From: Gammaproteobacteria bacterium
Lineage (GTDB): Bacteria; Pseudomonadota; Gammaproteobacteria; Competibacterales; Competibacteraceae
Length of the DNA stretch: 64,000 nucleotides
Direction of reading: 5' to 3'
Assembly (NCBI GenBank): GCA_024234995.1
Contig: JACKNF010000002.1
Coordinates: 1-64,000 of the forward strand
Shown: piece by piece, positions 52,161-60,533 of the stretch
Layout: each line of letters starts with the position of its first letter
How positions within the stretch are numbered: the first letter of the stretch is position 1
Translations under genes and position numbers: made by a program
The notes under the pieces: model-generated
Told to the model about the DNA's origin: nothing
What the model saw: the letters and a program-made list of their open reading frames with translations, nothing else
The model's database searches: none

Positions 52161-52556
52161 TCATTTCTGAATGAGTTTGCCAGCTAATTCAAGATATGCT
52201 GGAAAGGCACTATCCAAGCTGATCAATCGGGCTTGTCGCTCGATGGCGGTCGCGATGATCCAGCGATCAGCGGGGTCACGGTGGTGTTCCGGGAGGCTGG
52301 CGGCACATACGGCTATCTGCCGGTTAACCGGAATACACATCACGCCGGAACCTTGCAAAGCCTCATCGAGCCAGTCTGGCAGACTCAATTTGAGTTGCAA
52401 TCGGCCTCGCCGGGCGAGCCAGGCAACCTCCCAACAGGTGACTGCGCTGACCGCCAAGCGGTCGGTGGTTTCGATGCGATCAATGATTCCCGGCGGTAAT
52501 GGGTTGACCTGGGGATCGACCCAGCGCACCCAGACGTGCGTATCCAGCAAGATCAC
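52161..52556 (-). CDS. PIN-domain toxin (VapC family)
   Basis: A 131-residue PIN-domain protein, expected to be a metal-dependent RNase toxin. Acidic residues are placed as usual: ILLDTHVWVRWV (first Asp), AVTCWEVAWLARRG (Glu), HRDPADRWIIATA (Asp) and ISLDSAFPAY (last Asp). The start is best put at GTG 52556, whose GTGA overlaps the antitoxin stop; a TTG at 52571 is also in frame. The upstream antitoxin gene and the overlap are typical of a vapBC operon. It is inserted within the glycan locus between two copies of the glf 3' end. Confidence 0.88.
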   Translation of the reverse strand: MILLDTHVWVRWVDPQVNPLPPGIIDRIETTDRLAVSAVTCWEVAWLARRGRLQLKLSLPDWLDEALQGSGVMCIPVNRQIAVCAASLPEHHRDPADRWIIATAIERQARLISLDSAFPAYLELAGKLIQK

Positions 52557-52798
52557 TTCAGCGCGTTCCAATCTTTTTCTGGCACCGCGGGTGCCAGCAG
52601 ATTGTCGTGCATAATCACTGAACCGGCCAGCTTCGGCGAGGGCTGGCGGCGAGACCGGCTCTCCGGCTGTGGTTCAGAGGTCTCAGGCATTATGTCGTCC
52701 AGGAGTAACAAAACCCGAAGCTTGACGCCATCAGGTACCTGATCCGGCAATCGAAGCATGTGCTGATCGGCGATAGCTTCAAATTCGATGGCTTGCAT
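52553..52798 (-). CDS. Antitoxin of the VapC pair
   Basis: An 81-residue protein. The N-terminal part (QAIEFEAIADQHMLRLPDQV, LRVLLLLDD) is predicted to form a small dimer/DNA-binding fold; the C-terminal part, SPKLAGSVIMHDNLLAPAVP followed by EKDWNAL, is the toxin-wrapping tail typical of antitoxins paired with PIN toxins. AAGGA lies before the ATG. Such antitoxins usually repress their own operon with the toxin. Confidence 0.85.
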   Translation of the reverse strand: MQAIEFEAIADQHMLRLPDQVPDGVKLRVLLLLDDIMPETSEPQPESRSRRQPSPKLAGSVIMHDNLLAPAVPEKDWNALK

Positions 52799-52938
52799 GG
52801 TCAAGTTCCTTGATTACGAAAACATGAAATTATCCTATTCCAAATCGTATGAGGATTGGAAATCCTGGTCATTTTCAACGGGCATCGCTGTCTGCAATTT
52901 CAATTTTAGATCGGGTGGGTGCTTCCTGGGTGCAGGCA

Positions 52939-54045
52939 TCAGTCACACGTGCTGCCAAGTATCCGCCCGGCGGTTTTCAAGGCAGCGGCAACTACCTGGT
53001 CCATGTTGTAGTAGCGGTATTGGGCGAGGCGGCCAACGAAGAAGACGTTAGGTTCGCTGGCGGCAAGGGCTTTGTAGCGCTGGTAGAGAGCTTCGTTTTC
53101 CGGGCGCGGGATGGGGTAGTAAGGATCGCCCTCAGCTTGGGGATATTCACGGACGATGGAGGTGCCGGGGTGGCTTTGGCCGGTGAAATGCTTAAATTCC
53201 GTGATGCGGGTGTAGGCGTGGTCATTGGGATAGTTGACGACGGCGACTGGCTGGTGCTGGGGGAGGGAGGGCAGGTGCTGGTGTTCGAAACGCAGGGAGC
53301 GGTAGGGAAGAGGACCAAAGCAGTTGTTGAAATAGGCATCGATCGGACCGGTGTAGATGATGGCTTTGGCATTGATCCGGTGGCGAATGGCGAAGAAATC
53401 GGTGCCGAGTTCGAGGCGGATATTGGGGTGGTTGAGCATCCGTTGGAACATGGCAGTGTAACCGTCCTTCGGCATGATCTGGAATTGGTCGCTGAAGTAG
53501 CGGTCATCGCGGCTGGTGCGGACCGGGATGCGGGCGGTGACGGCGGCGCTGAGTTGGGAGGGATCAAGGCCCCATTGCTTGCGGGTATAACCGCGAAAGA
53601 ATTTTTCGTAGAGGTCGCGGCCGACGGTATTGAGAACGGCATCTTCGCTGGTTTTGATGGGGTCGCGAGGTTCGCGTGCCCGGTCGAGGAAGGTTTGAAC
53701 GCCGGTTTCGTCGAGATTCAGTCCGTAGAGACGATTAATGGTGTCCTGATTAATGGGGATCGGCAGAAGTTGGCCATCCACACTGGCAAGGACGCGGTGT
53801 TCGTAGGGCATCCAGCCGGTGAAGCGGGAGAGATAGTCCACGACGCGCTGGGCATTGGTGTGGAAGATATGGGGGCCATAGCGGTGAATGAGGACACCAT
53901 GGGCGTCAGATTCATCGTAGGCGTTGCCGCCGATATGGGGACGCTGGTCGATGACCAAAACCAGATGGCCGGCGCTCGCGAGGCGTTCGGCGATCGTACT
54001 GCCGGCAAAGCCAGCGCCGATGATGGTGAAATCGACTGTTTTCAC
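52939..54045 (-). CDS. glf: UDP-galactopyranose mutase
   Basis: A 368-residue flavoenzyme converting UDP-galactopyranose to UDP-galactofuranose, the donor for Galf in surface glycans. FAD-binding TIIGAGFAGSTIAERLASAG and VLVIDQRPHIGGNAYDE are at the start; RYGPHIFHTNAQRVVDYL, PINQDTINRLYG, FFRGYTRKQWGLDPSQL and VFFVGRLAQYRYYNMDQVV follow. Length is normal. The start is GTG (54045). A plus-strand open frame of 400 codons overlaps the whole gene but has no family match and is a codon-bias shadow. Its 3' end is duplicated at 52003-52130. Confidence 0.96.
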   Translation of the reverse strand: MKTVDFTIIGAGFAGSTIAERLASAGHLVLVIDQRPHIGGNAYDESDAHGVLIHRYGPHIFHTNAQRVVDYLSRFTGWMPYEHRVLASVDGQLLPIPINQDTINRLYGLNLDETGVQTFLDRAREPRDPIKTSEDAVLNTVGRDLYEKFFRGYTRKQWGLDPSQLSAAVTARIPVRTSRDDRYFSDQFQIMPKDGYTAMFQRMLNHPNIRLELGTDFFAIRHRINAKAIIYTGPIDAYFNNCFGPLPYRSLRFEHQHLPSLPQHQPVAVVNYPNDHAYTRITEFKHFTGQSHPGTSIVREYPQAEGDPYYPIPRPENEALYQRYKALAASEPNVFFVGRLAQYRYYNMDQVVAAALKTAGRILGSTCD

Positions 54046-54082
54046 GCGTAGGCAGCCTCTAAGACAATTGACCAGAATAGGG

Positions 54083-54112
54083 AGAGTGGATGAGCGAAGC
54101 GCAATCCACTCT
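54083..54112. repeat. REP-like hairpin (GTGGATTGCGCTTCGC type)
   Basis: AGAGTGGAT (54083-54091) and ATCCACTCT (54104-54112) pair around GAGCGAAGCGCA, itself partly self-paired (GCG/CGC). This wording is a familiar interspersed hairpin in proteobacterial genomes. It lies in the 180-base gap between glf and the next gene upstream and may act as terminator or mRNA stabiliser. Confidence 0.6.
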
Positions 54113-54225
54113 ACGTTGCAATGTTAAAACAATCTGACAATAAACCTCTGATTGGCAGGAGATGAAGGGACTGAATGATTACAATCTTGATTGTATGAAT
54201 TTATAGCTTCGAGTTATATGAAAAA

Positions 54226-55362
54226 CTATATGAATGAGCGGATTGAGGTTTTTGCTAGTTTATATCGTTGTATGAAACCTGCCTTATTATCAAACAAGGC
54301 AAATTTTAGAGATTTCCAAGCGATAGATGATTTTTTTGTTGGTAATCGCATATTTTTCAATGCTTGAATTAGAAAGACTCTTAAGTTTTTTTTAAATGAT
54401 TCTTTACTTTTAATCGATTCGATGTGTTCTTCAATTAAAAGTAAATAAAAATAAAAAATCAAATTTATATTTATATTTTCTTTTTCACTCTCTTTTTTTA
54501 TCTCTCCCCCTGCTTCTTCGCATATTTTGTATAATTCAATAGGTACTGAAAGAGAATAATCACATAAGCGATTAATAGTTCGTAGAGTTCCAGCCAGAAA
54601 AGCCATAAGGCCTGAAAGCCGGTTATTTTCAGGGAAATCCGGATATTTTTTCATTAGGTTATATAGTCTAATATGCATTATTGCATCCCATTGAGTTTGC
54701 TGGCTGCAATTAGCGGACATACTGGCTCTGTGGCGTCGATAATAGACTTTGCCATTCGATGAAAAAACCGGCACCTGCCCGGCAAAAGAAGCACGTAACC
54801 AGTAGTCATAATCCTCGCAGGCAAGTAAGCCGGTATCGAACTCCCCTATCGAAAGGGCTAAATCACGCCTTATTAAATAGGCATGAGGTGGTGCAATGTT
54901 TGAAAAACAGAGATGAATGTCAAGATTGTCTGAATAGAGCCGCCATGCTCCAACAAAGAAAGAGGACCACCAGTGAATTGGTTCACTGTGAAAAAATTCA
55001 TTGCGGCAAACTACGAGTCCAATTGATGGATTTTTCTCCATTATTTTAACTTTGGCGGCAACTGCTCCTTTCCCTAAAAGATCGTCGGCATCCAGAAACT
55101 GTAAATAGTCTCCATGACTGATACTTATACCCGTATTTCGGGCCGAAGATAGTCCTGCATTTTCTTGACGAACATAAGTGATTGATTTCAGGAATTGCTT
55201 AACGATTTTTGGCGTGTTATCAGTGGAACCATCATCTACCACAATAATCTCACATGGATATTCATTTTGAGATAATGCGCTTTGAATAGTGCTATGCAAA
55301 AACTTACCATAGTTATAAGTAGGAATAATGATTGAAACGGTTGGTGTTTTTTTAATAATCAT
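54226..55362 (-). CDS. Family 2 glycosyltransferase
   Basis: A 378-residue GT2: VSIIIPTYNYGKFLHSTIQ, IIVVDDGSTDNTPKIVKQF, RQENAGLSSARNTGISISHG and the metal site LQFLDADDLLGKGAV. After residue 240 comes a helical C-terminal part without clear membrane helices. The DNA is AT-rich. Its start overlaps the stop of the HAD gene by one base (TAATG), so translation is coupled. The sugar and acceptor are unknown. Confidence 0.87.
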   Translation of the reverse strand: MIIKKTPTVSIIIPTYNYGKFLHSTIQSALSQNEYPCEIIVVDDGSTDNTPKIVKQFLKSITYVRQENAGLSSARNTGISISHGDYLQFLDADDLLGKGAVAAKVKIMEKNPSIGLVVCRNEFFHSEPIHWWSSFFVGAWRLYSDNLDIHLCFSNIAPPHAYLIRRDLALSIGEFDTGLLACEDYDYWLRASFAGQVPVFSSNGKVYYRRHRASMSANCSQQTQWDAIMHIRLYNLMKKYPDFPENNRLSGLMAFLAGTLRTINRLCDYSLSVPIELYKICEEAGGEIKKESEKENININLIFYFYLLLIEEHIESIKSKESFKKNLRVFLIQALKNMRLPTKKSSIAWKSLKFALFDNKAGFIQRYKLAKTSIRSFI

Positions 55363-57794
55363 TATCTGCTAATCGAATTTTTCGATCTACCTGATTTATT
55401 GAAAGCCCGCATTACATTTATGAAAATATTATTCAAGGGTAACCGGATATAAATTTCCCTCCAAAGCCATGGTCGAACAGGCAACAGATCGGCCGGCACT
55501 TCGGCTAGTTTCTTCCGGCGCAGATTGAGATTGGTTATACGATGCCCCATATGTAACCAAACAAGCTCGCTTAGGGATAATGAATTTTTTGTTGGGCTTT
55601 TGGCGCTTTCCATCCGTGCAAGCAAGGCTATTTTTCGGGCGTGACGATTCACTTCTGCCTCAAAATCATGAGGTAGCGGCGTAAAAGGATTCCATATAGC
55701 TGCGTGTGCGCTTGGTCCCGCTTCCTCAGTGTGAGCAACCTGACGCGGCAAGCTTCTGCGTATACGGGGTTCTCGCAATACTGAAAGTGCGAGGGCACTG
55801 AAGCGGCTGAGCCTTAAAGCAACCGTACCTTGGCGCCAAAGTGAGGTATTTACCGAAGCTAAAAATTTTGCAGGTGAAGCCATCGAAGGATGCTTAGCCA
55901 CACGTAGGCATTCATTGCTGCCAAAATTAGCTATATTTGTAAGTGAAGAGAAAAAGCGCAATTCGTTGCGGCGGGGAAAGCGAACTGCTCGAACAACCAG
56001 GCTGCGTGCATATGTCATGGCATGCGCGGCGGGCATATCCATCATAACCACGTACCGCGCATAGTGCAGCATGTAATCACGTATTCCCTCTTGCAATAAA
56101 GCGATACGTGGCTCGTCAGGTAGTTCAGGTATGCGTTCAGGATGGTCATCCGCCATCAAGATGGGGGTACCATCGTAATGCCCTACCACCGTTCCATGGG
56201 CTGCACGACTAGGAATTTCGAACAGTTGCACAAACTCAAATATTGCGCCACCCGCCCATTCGTACCTGGACACGTCCGCCAGATCGGCTTGTATCTTCAA
56301 ACCAGCCCGCCGCCGCTCATCGGCCTTCTGGTTTGCACCCAGATAATAAACATGAAATTCTGGTGCAGGGCCGTCGCTTAACGCAAGCTGTATTCCCTCC
56401 TGGATTTGCCCAGCCCAACCCACATCTACCAATACAACCCGGTTTGCGTCAAAAAACCCTCTATTATGCAGATAATCACGCAATGCGGATCGGCCTTCTT
56501 GGCCAAGCTTTTTTGCGCGTTCCTGGACAGTGGGATGGTCAACGAAGCGTGCAAAAGCTGGGGATTCGAGGATATTAATAGGTTGATCAACATCAATTAT
56601 CCCACAGGTGCGGGCGAGTTCTTCCAACTCCATTGGTGAAAATCCAAGAGGAGAGACTATTCGCCGAACCGTGTGAACGCTGTCCGCACTTAACTTCAGC
56701 GTAATTTCACGCAACCCATATCCTCGCATCGCAGCGATGGAAGCGCTTAGGCGCGATGCACATAGGTAGCCGCCATGTGGCAGAGGAAGTTGCAGGGTCG
56801 TAATCAATGCATCATAGAGATCTTTGAGCAGCATTCCTTCCCGGGATAGGAAATACACTGCGTCCGGACGGATGCGTAGGCAGTATTCAACCAGTCCATG
56901 GATAAACGCGGCAAAGGGTGGTCCTAGAACATCCCGGCCTATAGCCTGGATTCCGGGTTCATGGGCTTGTTTGTTAGCAGCAGCGGCAAAATTTGCAGCG
57001 GCGAAGCCAAACCATCGATGATCCTGAAGGGCAAGGCGGTGATCATATTGCATCCGCTTGACCGGCATGGCCCGTTCCTGGATTACCAGGGAGCGTATTC
57101 CATGTTCAGCAGCACGTCGCCCATCCGCGTGAGCGTTGTCTCCCAGATGAAGAAGTTGTTTAGCCTCTATATTTTCGGCATCCAGTACATAGCGAAACAA
57201 GCGCCCTGACCACTTCGTGAGCGCATGATCTCCGGAGACGTAACCAGCAGAAAAATAATGACGCAAACCGCAATCTGATAGCAAATCAGAGATAATGGCT
57301 TCACCCAAATACATATCGGAAATAAACACGAGGCGTTTGCCGTGTGTTTGGAGTTCTTCTAACAATGGAATTACAGCAGGATTTGGATAACATGCCCATT
57401 TTTCAAATTGGATTTTTGTCTCACGAGCGACATTAGCAAGCTCCTTCCAACGCCCTGGTTGGTTTGGTGCCAAGCGCTTAACCCAAGCAAGATTGATATC
57501 GTCCAGGTGTGCTTCAAAGTCGAATCCGCAGCTCTGATTGGTCGATGCTGCTTCTGCATAGGCATGATCCCGTTCACAGAGTATCTTGCCTGTAGATTCT
57601 CTGGTTAGGCCAAGAGCACAGCCAAGCTTTGCGGCTACACCCCACTGCACAGTTTCTGGTGAACATCTGCGAAAAAGTAGCGTATCGAAGACATCAAAAG
57701 AATAAACTTGCATCTCTTTGAGTTTTTTAGAGTGCAATAATAAATCTGCAGCTTGAGAGAAGGCCCGTATTTTTTTTGGTCGCTTATTGTGCAT
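55362..57794 (-). CDS. Large HAD-superfamily protein of polysaccharide loci
   Basis: An 810-residue protein. Residues 30-240 are a HAD domain: YSFDVFDTLLFRR with nucleophile Asp34 and Asp37, RLVFISDMYLGEAIISDLL (motif II region) and LHLGDNAHADGRRAAEHGI (motif IV). Residues 270-640 form a second, less clear domain with YFLSREGMLLKDLYDAL and NRVVLVDVGWAGQIQEGIQ, found with such HAD domains in capsule and O-antigen loci. The C-terminal 170 residues are basic and helical. A sugar-phosphate phosphatase or glycan-modifying role is likely but not shown. Both ends overlap neighbours by TAATG, so it is tightly coupled to the GT4 and GT2 genes. Confidence 0.75.
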   Translation of the reverse strand: MHNKRPKKIRAFSQAADLLLHSKKLKEMQVYSFDVFDTLLFRRCSPETVQWGVAAKLGCALGLTRESTGKILCERDHAYAEAASTNQSCGFDFEAHLDDINLAWVKRLAPNQPGRWKELANVARETKIQFEKWACYPNPAVIPLLEELQTHGKRLVFISDMYLGEAIISDLLSDCGLRHYFSAGYVSGDHALTKWSGRLFRYVLDAENIEAKQLLHLGDNAHADGRRAAEHGIRSLVIQERAMPVKRMQYDHRLALQDHRWFGFAAANFAAAANKQAHEPGIQAIGRDVLGPPFAAFIHGLVEYCLRIRPDAVYFLSREGMLLKDLYDALITTLQLPLPHGGYLCASRLSASIAAMRGYGLREITLKLSADSVHTVRRIVSPLGFSPMELEELARTCGIIDVDQPINILESPAFARFVDHPTVQERAKKLGQEGRSALRDYLHNRGFFDANRVVLVDVGWAGQIQEGIQLALSDGPAPEFHVYYLGANQKADERRRAGLKIQADLADVSRYEWAGGAIFEFVQLFEIPSRAAHGTVVGHYDGTPILMADDHPERIPELPDEPRIALLQEGIRDYMLHYARYVVMMDMPAAHAMTYARSLVVRAVRFPRRNELRFFSSLTNIANFGSNECLRVAKHPSMASPAKFLASVNTSLWRQGTVALRLSRFSALALSVLREPRIRRSLPRQVAHTEEAGPSAHAAIWNPFTPLPHDFEAEVNRHARKIALLARMESAKSPTKNSLSLSELVWLHMGHRITNLNLRRKKLAEVPADLLPVRPWLWREIYIRLPLNNIFINVMRAFNKSGRSKNSISR

Positions 57795-59038
57795 TATACA
57801 GATAAATGAGAATTGATAAGTGAATTATATAGATTTATATGTGCCTGAAGATGTATTTTTATTGAATGTTTTTTTTCGATTATAGAACGAGCTTGCTGAG
57901 GCCAATGTTGGCCAATTTCACCACGTAAAAAGCGGCGAAGTATAACTATTAAAGCGTGTAAATCATTTGTGGGAACTAATTGACCACAAATATCATCTGG
58001 TACCATTTTAGTTATTTCTTCTGAAGCAAACCCTATAACAGGTGTACCACTGGATAATGATTCAAGTACAGCCAAAGGTTGGTTATCAGCAAGTGAGCAA
58101 AATAAGAATGCATCTGCTGCGGCATAATAATTGGCGCTAATAACGGGATCATTGATGTACCCTGTAGCAATCCAGCGCAGGCCATCAAATAGATATTTAT
58201 CCTCCTCATTCATGGCTCCAACCAAGAGAACCCATGGATTGAATTCCGCAGTGAGAGATCTAATTGCCTTAAGCGCCAAATGAATACCCTTGCGTGGATC
58301 CCGTAAGTGGCCGGCCGAAACAATAAACATCATACCGTCATCAGGTAGACCAAGACTACTCCTTAAAGCATGGCGGTCTGCTACAGGTTTATACGTTTCA
58401 GTATCAACACCATTGGTGATTACATCCGGTGCAACAGGAAGTTTGCCACTTTCGAAGGCTATTTTTGACATCCACTCTGAAGGAGCGACGTACCGGATAC
58501 GCTTAGTAGCGTGTAGTCGCATTTTCACAGTTTGCATTAGGTGGGTACCATCGAAAATACTATCGAGTGGCCAAGTGCCAATTTGTGGGCAGTTGTGGCA
58601 ATGTGATTTATATGCAATGCACTCCATCGGGTATAGACATCCCCCAGTGAATACAGAGCAATCATGAATGGTCCAGACCACAGGTTTATTACGTGAAAGC
58701 CATGCAAGGGTAAGTGGCGAAATGGCAGAAGTAATATCATGGAAGTGAAGCAGGTCAAAATCACTAATATGGGCTTGCCAAAGAGGCATCATCTCAAGCG
58801 GAAGAATTTCTGCCACACCAATACGCCTTGATAAATTATGAGATTTTCGGATTGTGTATTGAAGCCAGCGGTTGGAGCCATATAAGGGGTAACGAATATT
58901 ATTGAATCCGTTTGAAGCATATGAGGCAAAATGCACAACATTATGTCCGATAGACAAGAGTGCTGAGGTGAGATCTTCTGCTACCCTACTTGCCCCACCT
59001 CCACTTCTGTCAGCCTTGCTTAATTGTGCTATAAACAT
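57794..59038 (-). CDS. Family 4 glycosyltransferase (WcaC-like)
   Basis: A 414-residue GT-B enzyme. FIAQLSKADRSGGGASRVAE at the start, LLHFHDITSAISPLTLAWL, VVWTIHDCSVFTGGCLYPME and HCHNCPQIGTWP are typical of the WcaC-like branch, which often carries this Cys-rich loop. The donor-binding half has FIVSAGHLRDPRKGIHLALK, and DAFLFCSLADNQPLAVLESL with the E-x7-E-type end SSGTPVIGF. Its stop overlaps the HAD start (TAATG). Sugar unknown. Confidence 0.87.
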   Translation of the reverse strand: MFIAQLSKADRSGGGASRVAEDLTSALLSIGHNVVHFASYASNGFNNIRYPLYGSNRWLQYTIRKSHNLSRRIGVAEILPLEMMPLWQAHISDFDLLHFHDITSAISPLTLAWLSRNKPVVWTIHDCSVFTGGCLYPMECIAYKSHCHNCPQIGTWPLDSIFDGTHLMQTVKMRLHATKRIRYVAPSEWMSKIAFESGKLPVAPDVITNGVDTETYKPVADRHALRSSLGLPDDGMMFIVSAGHLRDPRKGIHLALKAIRSLTAEFNPWVLLVGAMNEEDKYLFDGLRWIATGYINDPVISANYYAAADAFLFCSLADNQPLAVLESLSSGTPVIGFASEEITKMVPDDICGQLVPTNDLHALIVILRRFLRGEIGQHWPQQARSIIEKKHSIKIHLQAHINLYNSLINSHLSV

Positions 59039-59043
59039 TAGAT

Positions 59044-60516
59044 TTATTGGTCAAGTGAGGGAAATGAATGGTTAATAAACCTTCTCCAGAATTTCAGTAG
59101 TGGACCGAATACAATGTGCTTGTAAATCCGATAAAATTCGTTTTTTAATTGATTGAGATTGGTTATTTCTTTTTCCATAATTTGCCTTCGTGTTCCACGA
59201 AAGGCTACTGGTGGCAGCAATGGAATTTTGCTGTCACTAGCCGATGCCGTGATTGGTTTCTGTTCAAATGTTTTTAATAATACGTTAGTGAGCGGATCAT
59301 AAAGAATCTTACTTTCTTTGGATGCTGAATTCTTTTTTAGATAGTTAGAGAGTGTGTTTATTAAGCTTGTTGAATTCTTTCTTGTTTCATGAAATGAGTA
59401 GCTCCCTAGTGCGGGATAAGCGATAGATTCCTCATTTTTTGGCCAAGTAACCATATAATCATCCCAGTCCAGATTTAATAAATTGCAGACTCGTTTTAAT
59501 TCACTTATAGGGTCTGAAATTAGATTTTCATAAATAAGGATAGGCCATCTATTTTTAATCGCTATTTCGTGATCAGAAAGGTAACGTTGGATTCGAATAA
59601 AAAATGGAGGATCTTCGGCTGTAGGACCATCTACACGCAAGCGGTTCAATGATGGAATAACTGCCGAAAGCTCACGTTGCACTAGCATAGGGATAACATC
59701 CCAACCTTGAGCACGATAGAAGTCAGCAACTTCAGATAGACGAAAAGCCCCTATTGTCATCTTAACCCATACATTTTTGCTTGATATTCTGGAAAAATCT
59801 TGGTGAATAATAGTGTTATGCATATCACTGACACCATCGATATCTTGCCTTTGCAAGAAACACCACGACACTAATGTGCTACCACTGCTTTGCATACCGC
59901 CGCAAAGGTAAAGTTTTCTAGGTTGCTCTTGTTTGCTGAATACGATTGCTGACTCTACCCGCTCTAACAAACAAAACCTGGAAAATGGCAAATGTTCACC
60001 GGCAGCTGCTTCTACATCACTTCCTTGCGTATGATTATTAAATATTACCAGACCACGATCGTGTATAAACGGAGTCCAGCTTTGAATATCCTTGGTCACC
60101 CCAGAGTAACTAGGATCACCATCTATCCAAAGCAGGTCTATAGAGGCGGTCCAGTCAATTGCGGCAGTTGTTGAATCAATGCATAGATGTGTGACATAAG
60201 CGGCAACTCCAAATCGTTCAAGATTTTTTAGATAGATTTGATGATCTTCCGGGGAAAAATGTCCCCTAAGGATATCGATGTAATGCTGGTGAGGATCGAT
60301 AGAGATGACTTTTCCATGACCAGCATCTTTAATTCCCAAGGCTAGGGCTATGGTGGAAGCGCCGCGATAAGCACCAATTTCAACAATGGTTCCTTCCCCA
60401 TTTTTTGCGGCCAAATTTGCATAACGGTAGAGCATCTGCAATATATCGATTGATACCATTGCATGGCTTTGTTCAACCAACGTAGCAAAGATTTCATCAA
60501 GAGGCTTATTTGTCAT
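59044..60516 (-). CDS. Methyltransferase-sulfotransferase fusion
   Basis: A 490-residue two-domain protein. Residues 1-205 are a class I methyltransferase of the Methyltransf_24/CmcI-like type: GTIVEIGAYRGASTIALALG (SAM site), KVISIDPHQHYIDIL, IDLLWIDGDPSYSGVTKDIQ. Residues 206 to about 400 resemble a sulfotransferase: KLYLCGGMQSSGSTLVSWCF with a PSB-loop-like segment and later WPILIYENLISDPISELKRV, the usual end of the PAPS-binding fold. The last 70 residues are basic and helical. It lies between wzt and a GT4 gene. Hypothesis: it caps the growing polysaccharide. AT-rich codon use. Confidence 0.75.
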   Translation of the reverse strand: MTNKPLDEIFATLVEQSHAMVSIDILQMLYRYANLAAKNGEGTIVEIGAYRGASTIALALGIKDAGHGKVISIDPHQHYIDILRGHFSPEDHQIYLKNLERFGVAAYVTHLCIDSTTAAIDWTASIDLLWIDGDPSYSGVTKDIQSWTPFIHDRGLVIFNNHTQGSDVEAAAGEHLPFSRFCLLERVESAIVFSKQEQPRKLYLCGGMQSSGSTLVSWCFLQRQDIDGVSDMHNTIIHQDFSRISSKNVWVKMTIGAFRLSEVADFYRAQGWDVIPMLVQRELSAVIPSLNRLRVDGPTAEDPPFFIRIQRYLSDHEIAIKNRWPILIYENLISDPISELKRVCNLLNLDWDDYMVTWPKNEESIAYPALGSYSFHETRKNSTSLINTLSNYLKKNSASKESKILYDPLTNVLLKTFEQKPITASASDSKIPLLPPVAFRGTRRQIMEKEITNLNQLKNEFYRIYKHIVFGPLLKFWRRFINHSFPSLDQ

Positions 60517-60533
60517 TGATAAGATGCTTTAAA

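Noticed and set aside
52849..54051. Plus-strand open frame of 400 codons covering the whole glf gene
   Set aside because: It is exactly antisense to glf, which has full family motifs. The plus-strand protein is Gly/Val/Ala-rich without motifs and reflects GC-biased third positions.
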